From Treponema sp. (lineage in GTDB: Bacteria; Spirochaetota; Spirochaetia; Treponematales; Treponemataceae), in the NCBI GenBank assembly GCA_016294035.1, contig JAEDCT010000001.1:154990-218989 (forward strand): DNA of 64,000 nucleotides, given 5' to 3'. The notes under the pieces were generated by a model that was given only the letters and a program-made list of their open reading frames with translations, made no database searches and was not told the origin of the DNA. The position numbers were made by a program, and so were the translations under genes. Shown here in pieces: positions 51,682-60,900 of the stretch; within the stretch, counting starts at the first letter, position 1; every line of letters starts with the position of its first letter.

Positions 51682-53430
51682 TTATTTATTTTCTGATTGT
51701 TCAGTATCATCTTTTTTTTCATCAGGATTTTCAAACAAACTATAGGTTTTATCCCGGGATTTTTCAATGTCACGAGGTTTTGCCTTGACAGCATTTTCTG
51801 GAAGAACTGAACTTGCCGCATGAAGATAGCGTCCAAGCTCAACAGCAAAAAAAACAAATGTTGCAGCTGAAATACCCATGCAAATATTCCTTACCTTTGT
51901 CCATTCATTGATTTCATCTATATCATCCATATACCTTTCATTGTAAGCAACAACACAAGAATTTCTCTTTGCAATGGAAAACAAGGTAAATGGCATTGAA
52001 ATCACAAAAAGCGTATAGGCCCTGTAACTCCATATTCTTCGCTTGTCAATATAGGAAGCACGGTCCATGGGTTTTCCCTTGACAAGAAGTGATACATTTT
52101 CTTCCTGAAGATTTTCCGGGATATAGTAAAAGAATGTAAGTGGTTCACCTTCTTCCTCAACAGTTTCAGTTGTGACAGTGCCATCTTCATTCTTGACTTC
52201 CTTTTCCTTTTTGACAACCGTATGTTCCAGTGACTGAAACACACCGATTGCAGAATTTCCATCAACACTTGCAGATCCCTTTGAAATGCCATATCCGGTT
52301 TCAAAGACAATATCTGATCCAAGAAAAAGTGTTCCGGGAATTGGATCAGAAAGAACAAGATCCACGTTGATGGGATTATATTTTTCCATTTCAACCTTTA
52401 CTTCATAGGACGATGAACCTGAAAACTCGTATTCGACAGATTTTGTCAAATAGCCTTCCATGTCAAATTTAATAGTATGCTTTCCGGTATGAACAACAAC
52501 CTCATCAGGTACTGGATTATAGGCGATTCCATCCAGAACAAGAGTTGTATCTTTTTTGCATTCTTCAGGACCAAGAACAAATTTCAAAGACACAGGCAGA
52601 TTGTTTGTTATGACTGGAGACAAGTATCTGGCAATATTACGTGCTATGGAAATCATGTCCTTCACATTACCGACTTCAGTAACACAGCCAGCAAGTTTCT
52701 TTCCTGGCATTACATAAAGGGAACATGACACAGACATGTAGTTTCCAAGAACAGTAATCTTACCGTCAATAACTGCATTTATTTTTTTTTCAACGCAATC
52801 ATTTTCTATTTCGATGGAATCAGTCGGACAGGATTCGATTTCTGAAGAAGGAACATACAGCTGGGAAATATCATCACAATAGAATTTTACAGATTCATTT
52901 CTTGTTTCCTCAAGAACAACATCTTCCTTGTGAGAAAATATTTTCCTGAATGGGCTGAATATTATTGAATCCTTTTTTTCTGAACCATTTCCGGTTCTTT
53001 CATTGTACTGATCAACAAGGATTTGAGTTTTTTCAAGATTATCCCTTATTTGTTTTTCAACGTCTTCAATTTTCCTGTTCTTTTTTGCAAGAAGCTTTTC
53101 CATTTTTTTGGGTTTCAGATTCCTTAGAACACAGGAATCTCTTTCTGAAACCAGTTTTGAAAGCTGAAGAAACAAAGACTGTCTTTCCGTAAGCAAAGAA
53201 GAAAGACCTCGATCCAGCATTTCTTCATTAGAAGTGGTTCTGGTCAGGCCAAAAGAAGTTTGCTCAAGAATAAGCTGAGGCAGAATTTCAAGAAAACTTT
53301 CCTCGGAAGTTGTGTGATTCTTTTTCTGAGTGAAATCAAATTTCCTCGCTGCAAGAATCCAGTCTTCACCAAAGAAAGTTGATGCGGCAAAAACCATGAC
53401 TGCCAAACCAACAAGAAGCCTTTTATTCAT
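51682..53430 (-). CDS. Exported PEGA-domain protein
   Basis: I start at ATG 53430, giving 582 residues and a clean signal peptide (KRLLVGLAVMVFAASTFFG); the start overlaps the prfB stop by eight bases. A coiled coil (LKPKKMEKLLAKKNRKIEDV) is followed by a beta-rich middle and a PEGA domain near residue 300 (VVVHTGKHTIKFDMEGYLTK). Two hydrophobic segments lie near the C-terminus (YTLFVISMPFTLFSIA, CMGISAATFVFFAVEL). PEGA domains occur in surface-layer and envelope proteins. Function unknown. Confidence 0.7.
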   Translation of the reverse strand: MNKRLLVGLAVMVFAASTFFGEDWILAARKFDFTQKKNHTTSEESFLEILPQLILEQTSFGLTRTTSNEEMLDRGLSSLLTERQSLFLQLSKLVSERDSCVLRNLKPKKMEKLLAKKNRKIEDVEKQIRDNLEKTQILVDQYNERTGNGSEKKDSIIFSPFRKIFSHKEDVVLEETRNESVKFYCDDISQLYVPSSEIESCPTDSIEIENDCVEKKINAVIDGKITVLGNYMSVSCSLYVMPGKKLAGCVTEVGNVKDMISIARNIARYLSPVITNNLPVSLKFVLGPEECKKDTTLVLDGIAYNPVPDEVVVHTGKHTIKFDMEGYLTKSVEYEFSGSSSYEVKVEMEKYNPINVDLVLSDPIPGTLFLGSDIVFETGYGISKGSASVDGNSAIGVFQSLEHTVVKKEKEVKNEDGTVTTETVEEEGEPLTFFYYIPENLQEENVSLLVKGKPMDRASYIDKRRIWSYRAYTLFVISMPFTLFSIAKRNSCVVAYNERYMDDIDEINEWTKVRNICMGISAATFVFFAVELGRYLHAASSVLPENAVKAKPRDIEKSRDKTYSLFENPDEKKDDTEQSENK

Positions 53431-54563
53431 CGTCTCCGAAATCGTCATCATCATCAGAAACAGGGGTGCCGTTCCATTTTACCGAAAGGAATGAATCAAG
53501 GAATCCGTCAATATCACCATCCATAACTCCCTGAATGTTTCCGACAGAGTATTTCGTGCGGTGATCCTTAACCATAGTATAAGGCTGGAAAACATAGGAA
53601 CGGATTTGACTTCCAAAAGAAATATCTTTTTTTTCACCTGCAAACTTTGAGTTTTCCTTTTCCTTTTGTTCCTTGTAATATTCATAAAGTCTTGAACGGA
53701 GAATGCTCATGGCTGTTGCTCTATTCATAAGCTGACTTCGCTCACTGTCACAAGCAACCACGATTCCAGTAGGAATATGAGTGAATCGAACGGCACTTTC
53801 AGTCTTGTTAACGTGCTGTCCTCCCTTTCCGCCGGAACGATATGTATCAATACGAAGATCCTTCTGATCAATATTAACTTCAATACTGTCATCAAGAACA
53901 GGAAAAACATAAACTGATGCAAATGATGTATGGCGTCGGGCATTGGCATCAAATGGAGAGATTCTTACAAGTCTGTGAACTCCAGCCTCACCCTTTGTAT
54001 ATCCATAAACATACGGGCCGGAAATTCTCATGTTGATAGATTTAAGGCCGCCTTCTGCTTCTTCCTGGGAAAGAACTTCAAGCTTGTACCCGTGTCTTTC
54101 TGCCCATCTCTGATACATTCTTGAAAGCATGAATGTCCAGTCACAGGCCTCAGTTCCACCGGCACCGGCATGCACTGAAAGGAAGCAGTCATTCTTGTCT
54201 ACCTCATCACTGAGCAAAGTCAAAATGCTTTGATGATCGAATTCTGCCTTAGCCTTGTCATAGAGTTCCTTCAGCTCAACCTCAACGCTCTGGTCCTGCT
54301 CTTCAATACCAAGCTCATACAATGTTTCCATATCCTCGGCCTGAACAATAAGTTCCTTCCACGGATCAATTCTACCCTTCAAAAGCTTGATATCATTCAT
54401 TACCTTTGTGGCCTTTTCATTGTCATCCCAGAACCCTGGCTCCTGAGTAAGAGCTTCTTTTTCTGCTATTTTTTTGTTGATATCATCAGAGTCAAAGACG
54501 CCCCCAGACAGCGAGGATATCTTCCTTAAGCTTTGTAACTGGTTCTTTCAAATCTTCAAGCAT
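53423..54563 (-). CDS. prfB: Peptide chain release factor 2, programmed +1 frameshift
   Basis: RF2 reads UAA and UGA stops. A first frame of 23 codons starts at ATG 54563 (LEDLKEPVTKLKEDILAV) behind GGAGAAG and ends CTT-TGA. Shifting +1 there gives the main frame (DSDDINKKIAEKEALTQEPG onward) to the stop at 53423, about 379 residues in all. SPFDANARRHTSF and GGKGGQHVNKTESAVRF (with the catalytic GGQ) are present. Frameshifting at this place lets RF2 control its own level. The frame is otherwise intact. Confidence 0.96.
54491..54505 (-). promoter_or_regulatory. prfB programmed frameshift site
   Basis: On the minus strand GGGGG-CGT-CTT-TGA-C: an internal Shine-Dalgarno-like GGGGG (54505-54501) lies three bases before the slippery CTT (54497-54495) and in-frame TGA followed by C. 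The spacing equals that of the Escherichia coli site. Confidence 0.95.
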
Positions 54564-54613
54564 TTTTCTTCTCCGTCATTATTTTTTTTAAGTTCTATAA
54601 ATTGCTGTAAAAA

Positions 54614-54910
54614 TCAGCTGTGGGTTCCCTTTGGTTCAGCAGCACTGAACTGGCATTTTCTCCATTTTTTCTGCTTCATTTCCGTAATTACAAAAAGTCC
54701 CTTAAGCGGAAACTGATAGATTCTGATTCTGTCATAGTAATCAGTCACGCTATCAAGATCCTTCTTCAGGTTGGACAGTTCATGCTCATTGATTTTCATG
54801 CATTCCCAGCAGGATCTCTGGATTTTTGTGAAACCATATCTGGAAAGAATGTCTACAAGGTATTTGCCGGAATCAAGACTGCCCGGTTCAATCAAAACTG
54901 AAACAAACAT
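54614..54910 (-). CDS. Cas2-like small protein without CRISPR context
   Basis: The 98-residue protein (FVSVLIEPGSLDSGKYLV, then FTKIQRSCWECMKINEHELS and YYDRIRIYQFPLKGLFVI) has the size and ferredoxin-like strand pattern of Cas2, including the RIRIYQ-type strand of that family. The usual acidic residue at the end of strand one is replaced by Glu-Pro. No Cas1, other cas gene or CRISPR array is in the window. VapD-like proteins share the fold. The gene stands between prfB and a divergent exported protein. Confidence 0.5.
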   Translation of the reverse strand: MFVSVLIEPGSLDSGKYLVDILSRYGFTKIQRSCWECMKINEHELSNLKKDLDSVTDYYDRIRIYQFPLKGLFVITEMKQKKWRKCQFSAAEPKGTHS

Positions 54911-54917
54911 AGTATAT

Positions 54918-54946
54918 AGGATAAATTAAAGAAGAAACAATGTCAA
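54918..54946 (-). promoter_or_regulatory. Promoter of the Cas2-like gene
   Basis: TTGACA (54946-54941), 17 bases, TATCCT (54923-54918) on the minus strand. Seven bases separate the -10 from the ATG at 54910, so the mRNA would be leaderless. Confidence 0.55.
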
Positions 54947-54994
54947 ATTGACTATTTTCTTGCCAAAATTTTGTTTTTATTAGAAAATATAGGC

Positions 54995-55990
54995 ATGAAA
55001 AGATTCAGCATAATAAATAAATTGGCAATATTCATTTTTCTTGCAGTTACAGGTGCATCATCCTTCGCTCAATCAAGAAATCTTATAGTTACTGGAATCA
55101 ATGCATTCCCTTCTGCCTCAACGTCAGAAATTTCAGTTTCATGGATCATGCCGGCCAGCACTGCCGGGTACAAAATCAACTCAGTTGAAATATACAGAAA
55201 CACAAGGCCAATCACTGACATAAAGGACCTGGAAAATGCCAGACTCCTGGCAAAACTTCCCCATGGAACAGTCTCATACTCAGACAAAGTAACAACAAAC
55301 CAGGAATACTATTACGCAGTAATTTCCCTTATATCTGAAAACAGTTCAGAAGCACAGGAAGAAAACCTCTATTACGATGAGGAACTGGATTGCGTAAAAG
55401 ATGATGAAGCAACAAAAAGAGTAAGCCTCGTGCTTCCGGGCGTAAATGCAACTGTTTTCGGTGCAAAAGCAGAAATCAAAAAAAGAACGGCAAAGATCAT
55501 TCCTGAAAAAAAGGAAGAACAAAAAAAGACCTATGAAAACAAAATGAGGGAGCAGCCACTTCCCTTTGTTGATATTCTCGGAAATTCAGATTCAAGACAG
55601 TCAACAATAAGTGACAAGGCAAAGACACAGGTGAAGGATCTGCTCAAGGAAAAAAGGAATTCCAGGGAACTATGTGTTCTTGACTACCATGTTTTTGAGG
55701 AAGATATGACTGAACCTTCTGGCGGAGATGACTACCTTCTCTTTGATATTCTCAAGACAACTTTCATAAAAAAGAAATATGGTGAATGCAGCGAAAAGCT
55801 TGTAAAGTTCCTCGGTCAGAACAGATCAAAGGACGTAACAAACAGGGCTATTTTCTACCTTGGTGAATGCTATTACTACACGGGAGACTTCTCAAAGGCC
55901 CTGGGACAGTTTCTTCTTCTTGAGGATGTATACCCTGCACTAAGCAGAAAATGGTCAGAAAGCACACTTGATCTATATTCTTACAGATAA
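54995..55990 (+). CDS. Exported protein with FN3-like and TPR-like parts
   Basis: I start at ATG 54995 (331 residues), where the signal peptide begins (KRFSIINKLAIFIFLAVTGA); a longer frame starts at 54971. A fibronectin-III-like domain follows (ISVSWIMPASTAGYKINSVE, YRNTRPITDIKDLENA). After a charged linker the last 100 residues look TPR-like (FYLGECYYYTGDFSKALGQF). Probably periplasmic. Function unknown. It is divergent from the Cas2-like gene. Confidence 0.65.
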   Translation: MKRFSIINKLAIFIFLAVTGASSFAQSRNLIVTGINAFPSASTSEISVSWIMPASTAGYKINSVEIYRNTRPITDIKDLENARLLAKLPHGTVSYSDKVTTNQEYYYAVISLISENSSEAQEENLYYDEELDCVKDDEATKRVSLVLPGVNATVFGAKAEIKKRTAKIIPEKKEEQKKTYENKMREQPLPFVDILGNSDSRQSTISDKAKTQVKDLLKEKRNSRELCVLDYHVFEEDMTEPSGGDDYLLFDILKTTFIKKKYGECSEKLVKFLGQNRSKDVTNRAIFYLGECYYYTGDFSKALGQFLLLEDVYPALSRKWSESTLDLYSYR

Positions 55991-55996
55991 CCCCAA

Positions 55997-56024
55997 TCCG
56001 GAACTTGATTTTTTGAGTTCCGGA
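55997..56024. terminator. Hairpin after the FN3/TPR gene
   Basis: TCCGGAACT and AGTTCCGGA form a perfect 9-bp stem seven bases after the stop codon. The T-run lies in the loop, not after the stem, so termination is plausible but not certain. Confidence 0.5.
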
Positions 56025-56047
56025 CCATTATCAATTCTCGATTTAAT

Positions 56048-56076
56048 TTGAAAAAATAGATTTTCTATGATATAAT
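56048..56076 (+). promoter_or_regulatory. carD promoter
   Basis: TTGAAA (56048-56053), 17 bases, TATAAT (56071-56076). Six bases later is the ATG of carD at 56083, with no Shine-Dalgarno sequence, pointing to a leaderless mRNA. Confidence 0.8.
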
Positions 56077-56082
56077 GATCTC

Positions 56083-56703
56083 ATGGCTAAACCAAAGACA
56101 GAATTTTCAATGAATCAGACAGTCGTATATCCTAGTCAGGGTGTAGGAAAAATCACAGACATTTTCAAGAAGGAATTCAAAGGTGAGATGGTCTACTACT
56201 ACAAGATCTATCTGGAAGATTCCGACATGTATGTCATGGTTCCTGTAATGAACTCAGGAGCACTTGGAATTCGCGCAATTGTTTCTGCAGCAGAAGCAAA
56301 GAAGGCTCTTGAATCCATCAGCGATGACTTTGAGCCTCCAACATCTGACTGGAAACTCAGATACCAGATGAATCTGGACCTCTTGAAAAAAGGTACAATC
56401 AATGACATTGCAGCAATTGTCCGCTGTCTTTACCACCGGTCTAAGGTAAAGGAACTTCCAATCCTCGAAAGAAAGCTCTACGACAACGCAAAAAAGCTTC
56501 TTGAAGATGAGATTGCAGAAGCCATGGGAATCTCAACAAGCGAGGTTGAAGCAATGCTCCATGCAAAGCTGGAACCACTTGGACTCAAGATTGAAAAGAA
56601 ACAGTCATACCAGGAAGACGAGGATGAAGACGAAGACGAGTTTGCAGATGTTGACGCTTCAGACAAGGAATCCGACGATGACGACGATGACGATGAAGAT
56701 TAA
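56083..56703 (+). CDS. carD: CarD-family transcription regulator
   Basis: The 206-residue protein has the CarD/TRCF RNA-polymerase-interacting domain at residues 10-75 (NQTVVYPSQGVGKITDIFKK) and a helical DNA-binding C-terminal domain to about 165 (LYHRSKVKELPILERKLYDN). It ends in a very acidic Asp/Glu tail. CarD proteins stabilise the promoter open complex. The acidic tail is an unusual addition. Its end overlaps ispDF by 11 bases. Confidence 0.92.
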   Translation: MAKPKTEFSMNQTVVYPSQGVGKITDIFKKEFKGEMVYYYKIYLEDSDMYVMVPVMNSGALGIRAIVSAAEAKKALESISDDFEPPTSDWKLRYQMNLDLLKKGTINDIAAIVRCLYHRSKVKELPILERKLYDNAKKLLEDEIAEAMGISTSEVEAMLHAKLEPLGLKIEKKQSYQEDEDEDEDEFADVDASDKESDDDDDDDED

Positions 56704-57928
56704 TCCATCGAAAAAGAACGCAATAATCATTACTGCCGCAGGCTCATCCACACGAATGGGTCTGGGCAAAAAAAAAGAATACCTGCAACTTGGAAAAGGA
56801 ACTGTCCTTTCCCAGGCTGCAATTATTTTTTTAAAGACACTTCATGTTGATGTTCTTGTAATAACAATCCCACAAAATCAGGAAAAAGAAGCAAAAGAAG
56901 CTCTCTACGCCGACAAGGACTTCCAGTTTTTTTTAGGTAAAACAAAGCTTGTGTTCACCAGCGGAGGAAAAACCAGGCAGGAATCTGTGCTCAACGGACT
57001 TCTTGCAGCAAGGAAAACACTCGGCGACAATGCCCTAGTCCTGATTCATGATGGGGCACGCCCCTTTGTAACAGAAAAAATAATCCGTAAAACCCATGAA
57101 GCTGCCCTACTGTACAAGGCTTCAGTTCCAGCCATTGGACCTGTGGACACACAAAAAGAAATTGATGAAAACAACAACATTGCAAGGCATCTGCAGAGAA
57201 AAATGCTTGCAGCCGTCCAGACACCCCAGGGTTTTGACCTGGACATACTCATAAAATGCCACAAGAAAGCCATGGAAAAGAAACTGGAATGCACCGATGA
57301 CACGGAAATCTGGGATTCATTTCCGGAAATTACAGGCGGACAGAAAGTGCATGTAGTTGAGGGAGACATCATCAACAAGAAAATTACCTTTGCCAGCGAC
57401 ATTATTGGGGAAAGGGGAGAAAACAAAATGGAACAGACAAAGATTGGCATGGGAACTGATTTACACAAACTGGTTGAAGGCAGAAGGCTGATTCTCGGAG
57501 GAGTTGAAATTCCTTCTGACAAGGGATGCCTTGGTCATTCAGATGCAGACGTTCTTCTCCACTCAATCAGCGATGCATTGCTTGGTGCTGCAGGCCTGGG
57601 AGACATTGGATCATATTTTCCTCCAGAAAGCCCGCAATGGAAAGATGCTGACTCAGCCCTGCTTTTGAAAAAAATCTGGGATGATGTAAAAAAAGAAGGC
57701 TGGGAACTTAATAACCTTGACTGTGTTCTCGAAATGGAGAAACCAAAATTCCTGCCATGGAGAAACAAGGTAATTGAATCCATAGCAGGAATTCTTCAAT
57801 GTGAAAAGGAAAGAGTCTTTGTAAAAGCAAAAACAAACGAAAAGCTTGACTCAGTAGGCCAGGGTCTTGCCGTTAAAGCCTACTGCGTTTGCCTTCTTAC
57901 TCGCCGTCATCACCGAACTCAAGAATAG
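56693..57928 (+). CDS. ispDF: Bifunctional IspD-IspF enzyme
   Basis: From ATG 56693, within the carD end, the protein has 411 residues. Residues 8-235 are IspD, the MEP cytidylyltransferase (IIITAAGSSTRMGLGKKKEY, LIHDGARPFVTEKII). Residues about 247-410 are IspF, the MECDP synthase (IGMGTDLHKLVEGRRL, LGHSDADVLLHSISDALLGA, KAKTNEKLDSVGQGLAVKAY). Both are in the non-mevalonate isoprenoid route. Such fusions are known in several bacterial groups. Overlap with carD suggests translational coupling. Its 3' end overlaps the coiled-coil gene by 32 bases. Confidence 0.95.
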   Translation: MKINPSKKNAIIITAAGSSTRMGLGKKKEYLQLGKGTVLSQAAIIFLKTLHVDVLVITIPQNQEKEAKEALYADKDFQFFLGKTKLVFTSGGKTRQESVLNGLLAARKTLGDNALVLIHDGARPFVTEKIIRKTHEAALLYKASVPAIGPVDTQKEIDENNNIARHLQRKMLAAVQTPQGFDLDILIKCHKKAMEKKLECTDDTEIWDSFPEITGGQKVHVVEGDIINKKITFASDIIGERGENKMEQTKIGMGTDLHKLVEGRRLILGGVEIPSDKGCLGHSDADVLLHSISDALLGAAGLGDIGSYFPPESPQWKDADSALLLKKIWDDVKKEGWELNNLDCVLEMEKPKFLPWRNKVIESIAGILQCEKERVFVKAKTNEKLDSVGQGLAVKAYCVCLLTRRHHRTQE

Positions 57929-60900
57929 CCTCAACAAGGTTTTCCTCAAGCTTGAGTCTTGATGCAATTTCCTTGACAGACCATCCTTCCTTTCTAAGCT
58001 TATGGATAGTCTGCTTCATTGAAGGAGATATATGCTTTGATGCAGGTGAAGACCCACCCTTCTTTGAAGTCTCTTCCTTTGTTATGTCATGAAGAAGCTT
58101 CATCCTTTCATCTATATTTCCATAAAGTTCATGAAGACGCTTTTCACTTTCCTGAATACCCTTCTTTGATTCATTGAGTTTCTTGATTTTTTCATCAGTT
58201 GAATTAATCAATGACTCAAGAGAAGTAAGCTTGTCCACAGCCTCATTGATGGAACCATTGTTCATCATGACAGCATTGAACTTTTCATGGGCAACCTCAA
58301 ATTCATGAATCTTGTCACCGCACTGCTTCAATCTGTTTTCAAGGGAAGTAATATCCTCAAAGGAATGATCAACGGACTCTGAAACACGATCAATGGACTC
58401 ACTCTTTGCTTCAATCTTGTCAAATTTATTCTGCATTGAAGTAATGTTTTCCTGGAACTTCTTTACACTTGAACGCATAGTCTTTATCTCTGCATTCATG
58501 TCAGAAAGCTCCTGGATTCTGGAATCAATTCCATCACTCATAGATGAAAGATTTGAAATTTTTTCTTCGATAATCTCAATCTTTTCCTTGTCAGAACTGT
58601 AGGTACTGATTCTGTGATTTACTTCCTCGCCATACTGTTCAAGTTTCTTCATGTGAGTTGCAAGGTCATTAAGCTTGTCTTCATATTTCTTGATTCCGGC
58701 AAGTCCCTTCATGATGCCCTCAACTTCATCCTCAAGCTGCTTTTTCATTACATCAGCCTTTTCAAACACTGCTGTCTGCGAAATGAAATTTGAAATACTC
58801 TTGTTGATTTCATCAACCTTCAGCTGGAGATTGTTTGTCTCATCATTAATCTTGTCAAAGTTTGTCCTATAGAATTCCCTGTACTCATCAGCATCAGTCT
58901 TGAATTGTTTCTTGAGATCCTTTGACTTCTGGTCTGCATAGGATATCTGTTCATCTGTATAATGCTTGATGTTTGTGAGCATGTTGTCATACTGTTCCTG
59001 GAAATCCTGAAGGAATATCTTGGACTTCTTTTCATAGTCAGAAAGAATATCCTGAGCTCTTGTGGTAGCCTGAGAAAGATTTTCTGAAAGTTCCCCAAGT
59101 TTCTGCTCGTTTGTATCCTCAATAAGCTTGAGCTGATCACGGATCTGATTTGTAGACTCATCATACTGGCTCTGAAGACGCATCTTCCATTCCTTGAATT
59201 CCTGAAGAGAGGAGTCAATAGTTGCTGACTGTGATTCCTGCTTAGAAGAAAGAACCTTACGGAAATCATCAATCTGATCACCAATTTCCTTTTCACTTCT
59301 GGCAAGAGCATCATTCATGCGGTCTTTGTATGCATTAGTCTCATCCTTAAGATAATCATTTGCCGTATCAATGGTTGATTTGATTTCATTCTTGTACTGT
59401 TCCATGAAATCATGAATCTTCTGATTAACAGTATTTATCTGATCCTGAATTGTTGTCTGACCAGCAAGCAATGCAGACTGGAATTTCTTTTCCTGATCCA
59501 TTGTCTTTTTCTGAAGTTCATTGATTCGCTTGGCAAGATTAGATTCATAGGTTGCTTCAAGCAATGCCCTCTTTTCCTCATAGTCCTGAGTAAATGTTTC
59601 AAATTCAGAGTCAAATGAATTTTTCCATTCAGAAAGCTTTGCCTGAACATCATTCTGTCTTTTAACAAGATCATTGACAAATCCATCTTCAAAGACTTTA
59701 ACCTTGGCACTCATGTTTGCAGCAGCCTTCTTCTTAATGTCCTCAAGAGAAACCTGCATTGTGTCAAGTTCCGTGCGGAGCTTTTCGTAGCGTGAGGCAA
59801 GTGAGTTCTCGGCATCTTCCTGCATTCGGATTGTATTGTTCTGGAACTTTTCAAAGTCAGTCAAAACCTTTTTCTGGCTCTGGTCCATAAGCTTTCTCAA
59901 AGAAGACTCAAGCTTGTCAACATCTGCACCGGCCGTACTGATTTTCTTGAAGCGGTACTCCATTTCCTTTTTGTAAGACTCAAGCTGAGTATCAAGTTCA
60001 GTAAGATGATTGAGCTGTCTTTCATTGTATTCATCAGTTATTGACTTAACGGAAGAAGACAACCTGGATTCCAGATCGTTCATCTGATCCTGAATTGACC
60101 TTGTAAACTTCTCGAGCCTGTCAAGGTTCTCTGAATTTTCTGTTTCAATTCTTGATGAAATTGATGCTGAGTCAGATTCCATTTTCTCATACTTTGAGCG
60201 CATGTCTTCAATGCCCGAAGTCAGATCCCTTCGGATTGATTCGGCACGTTCCTCAAGACTGACAAGAGAATTTGAAAGCTCAGACTGAAGATCATCAACG
60301 CGCTTCTTTATATCAACCCTGTATGACTCAAGATTTGAATTGCTGAGTTCATAGAACTTCCTGTAGTTTTCCTCTTCATCAGACTTAGCCTTCTTCATAA
60401 GGTCAGAGTAAATTCCATCGTACTGTTCCTTAAGTTCAGTTGTCTGGGAATCAATTGCCTTTGAAACTTCAAGAAGCTTATCCTCATAGCGAGTCAAAAG
60501 TTCATCAGCCTGCTTGTCCACATTTTTCTGCATTGTTTCAAGTTTTTCTGTGTTAAGCCTTGAATCATTTCCCAGAGCATTTGCCGTAGACATGATTTCT
60601 GATGCAACGCTGTTGAGTTCATTCTTTATGGAAGCAAGTGTTTCATCAATATCACCTGAAGCTGACTCTACCTTTTCCCTCAGACCACCGACAGTTGATT
60701 CAATAAGATCTTCAAGGCTGTTGGCTTTTTCCTCAAGTTCCTGTCTCAATGATTTTGTATGGTCTTCAACTTCCTGTGAATATGACAGGGTTGAATTCCT
60801 GTACTTTTCAATTGCTCCAGTTGTCTGCTCATCAACTTCTCGAGACAAATCAAGAAGTCTCTTTTCTATGCCAGAAACACTATCAGAAATCTGTGTCTCA

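Noticed and set aside
54401..54560. prfB as a truncated or frameshifted pseudogene
   Set aside because: The interruption is the conserved programmed +1 site with CTT-TGA-C and an internal GGGGG at the right spacing.
54614..54910. Evidence of a CRISPR-Cas locus
   Set aside because: No repeat-spacer array and no cas1 or effector gene are near; only the single Cas2-like protein is seen.
56501..56692. N-terminal extension of the IspDF frame
   Set aside because: It is the out-of-frame reading of the carD C-terminus; the IspD domain begins right after ATG 56693.
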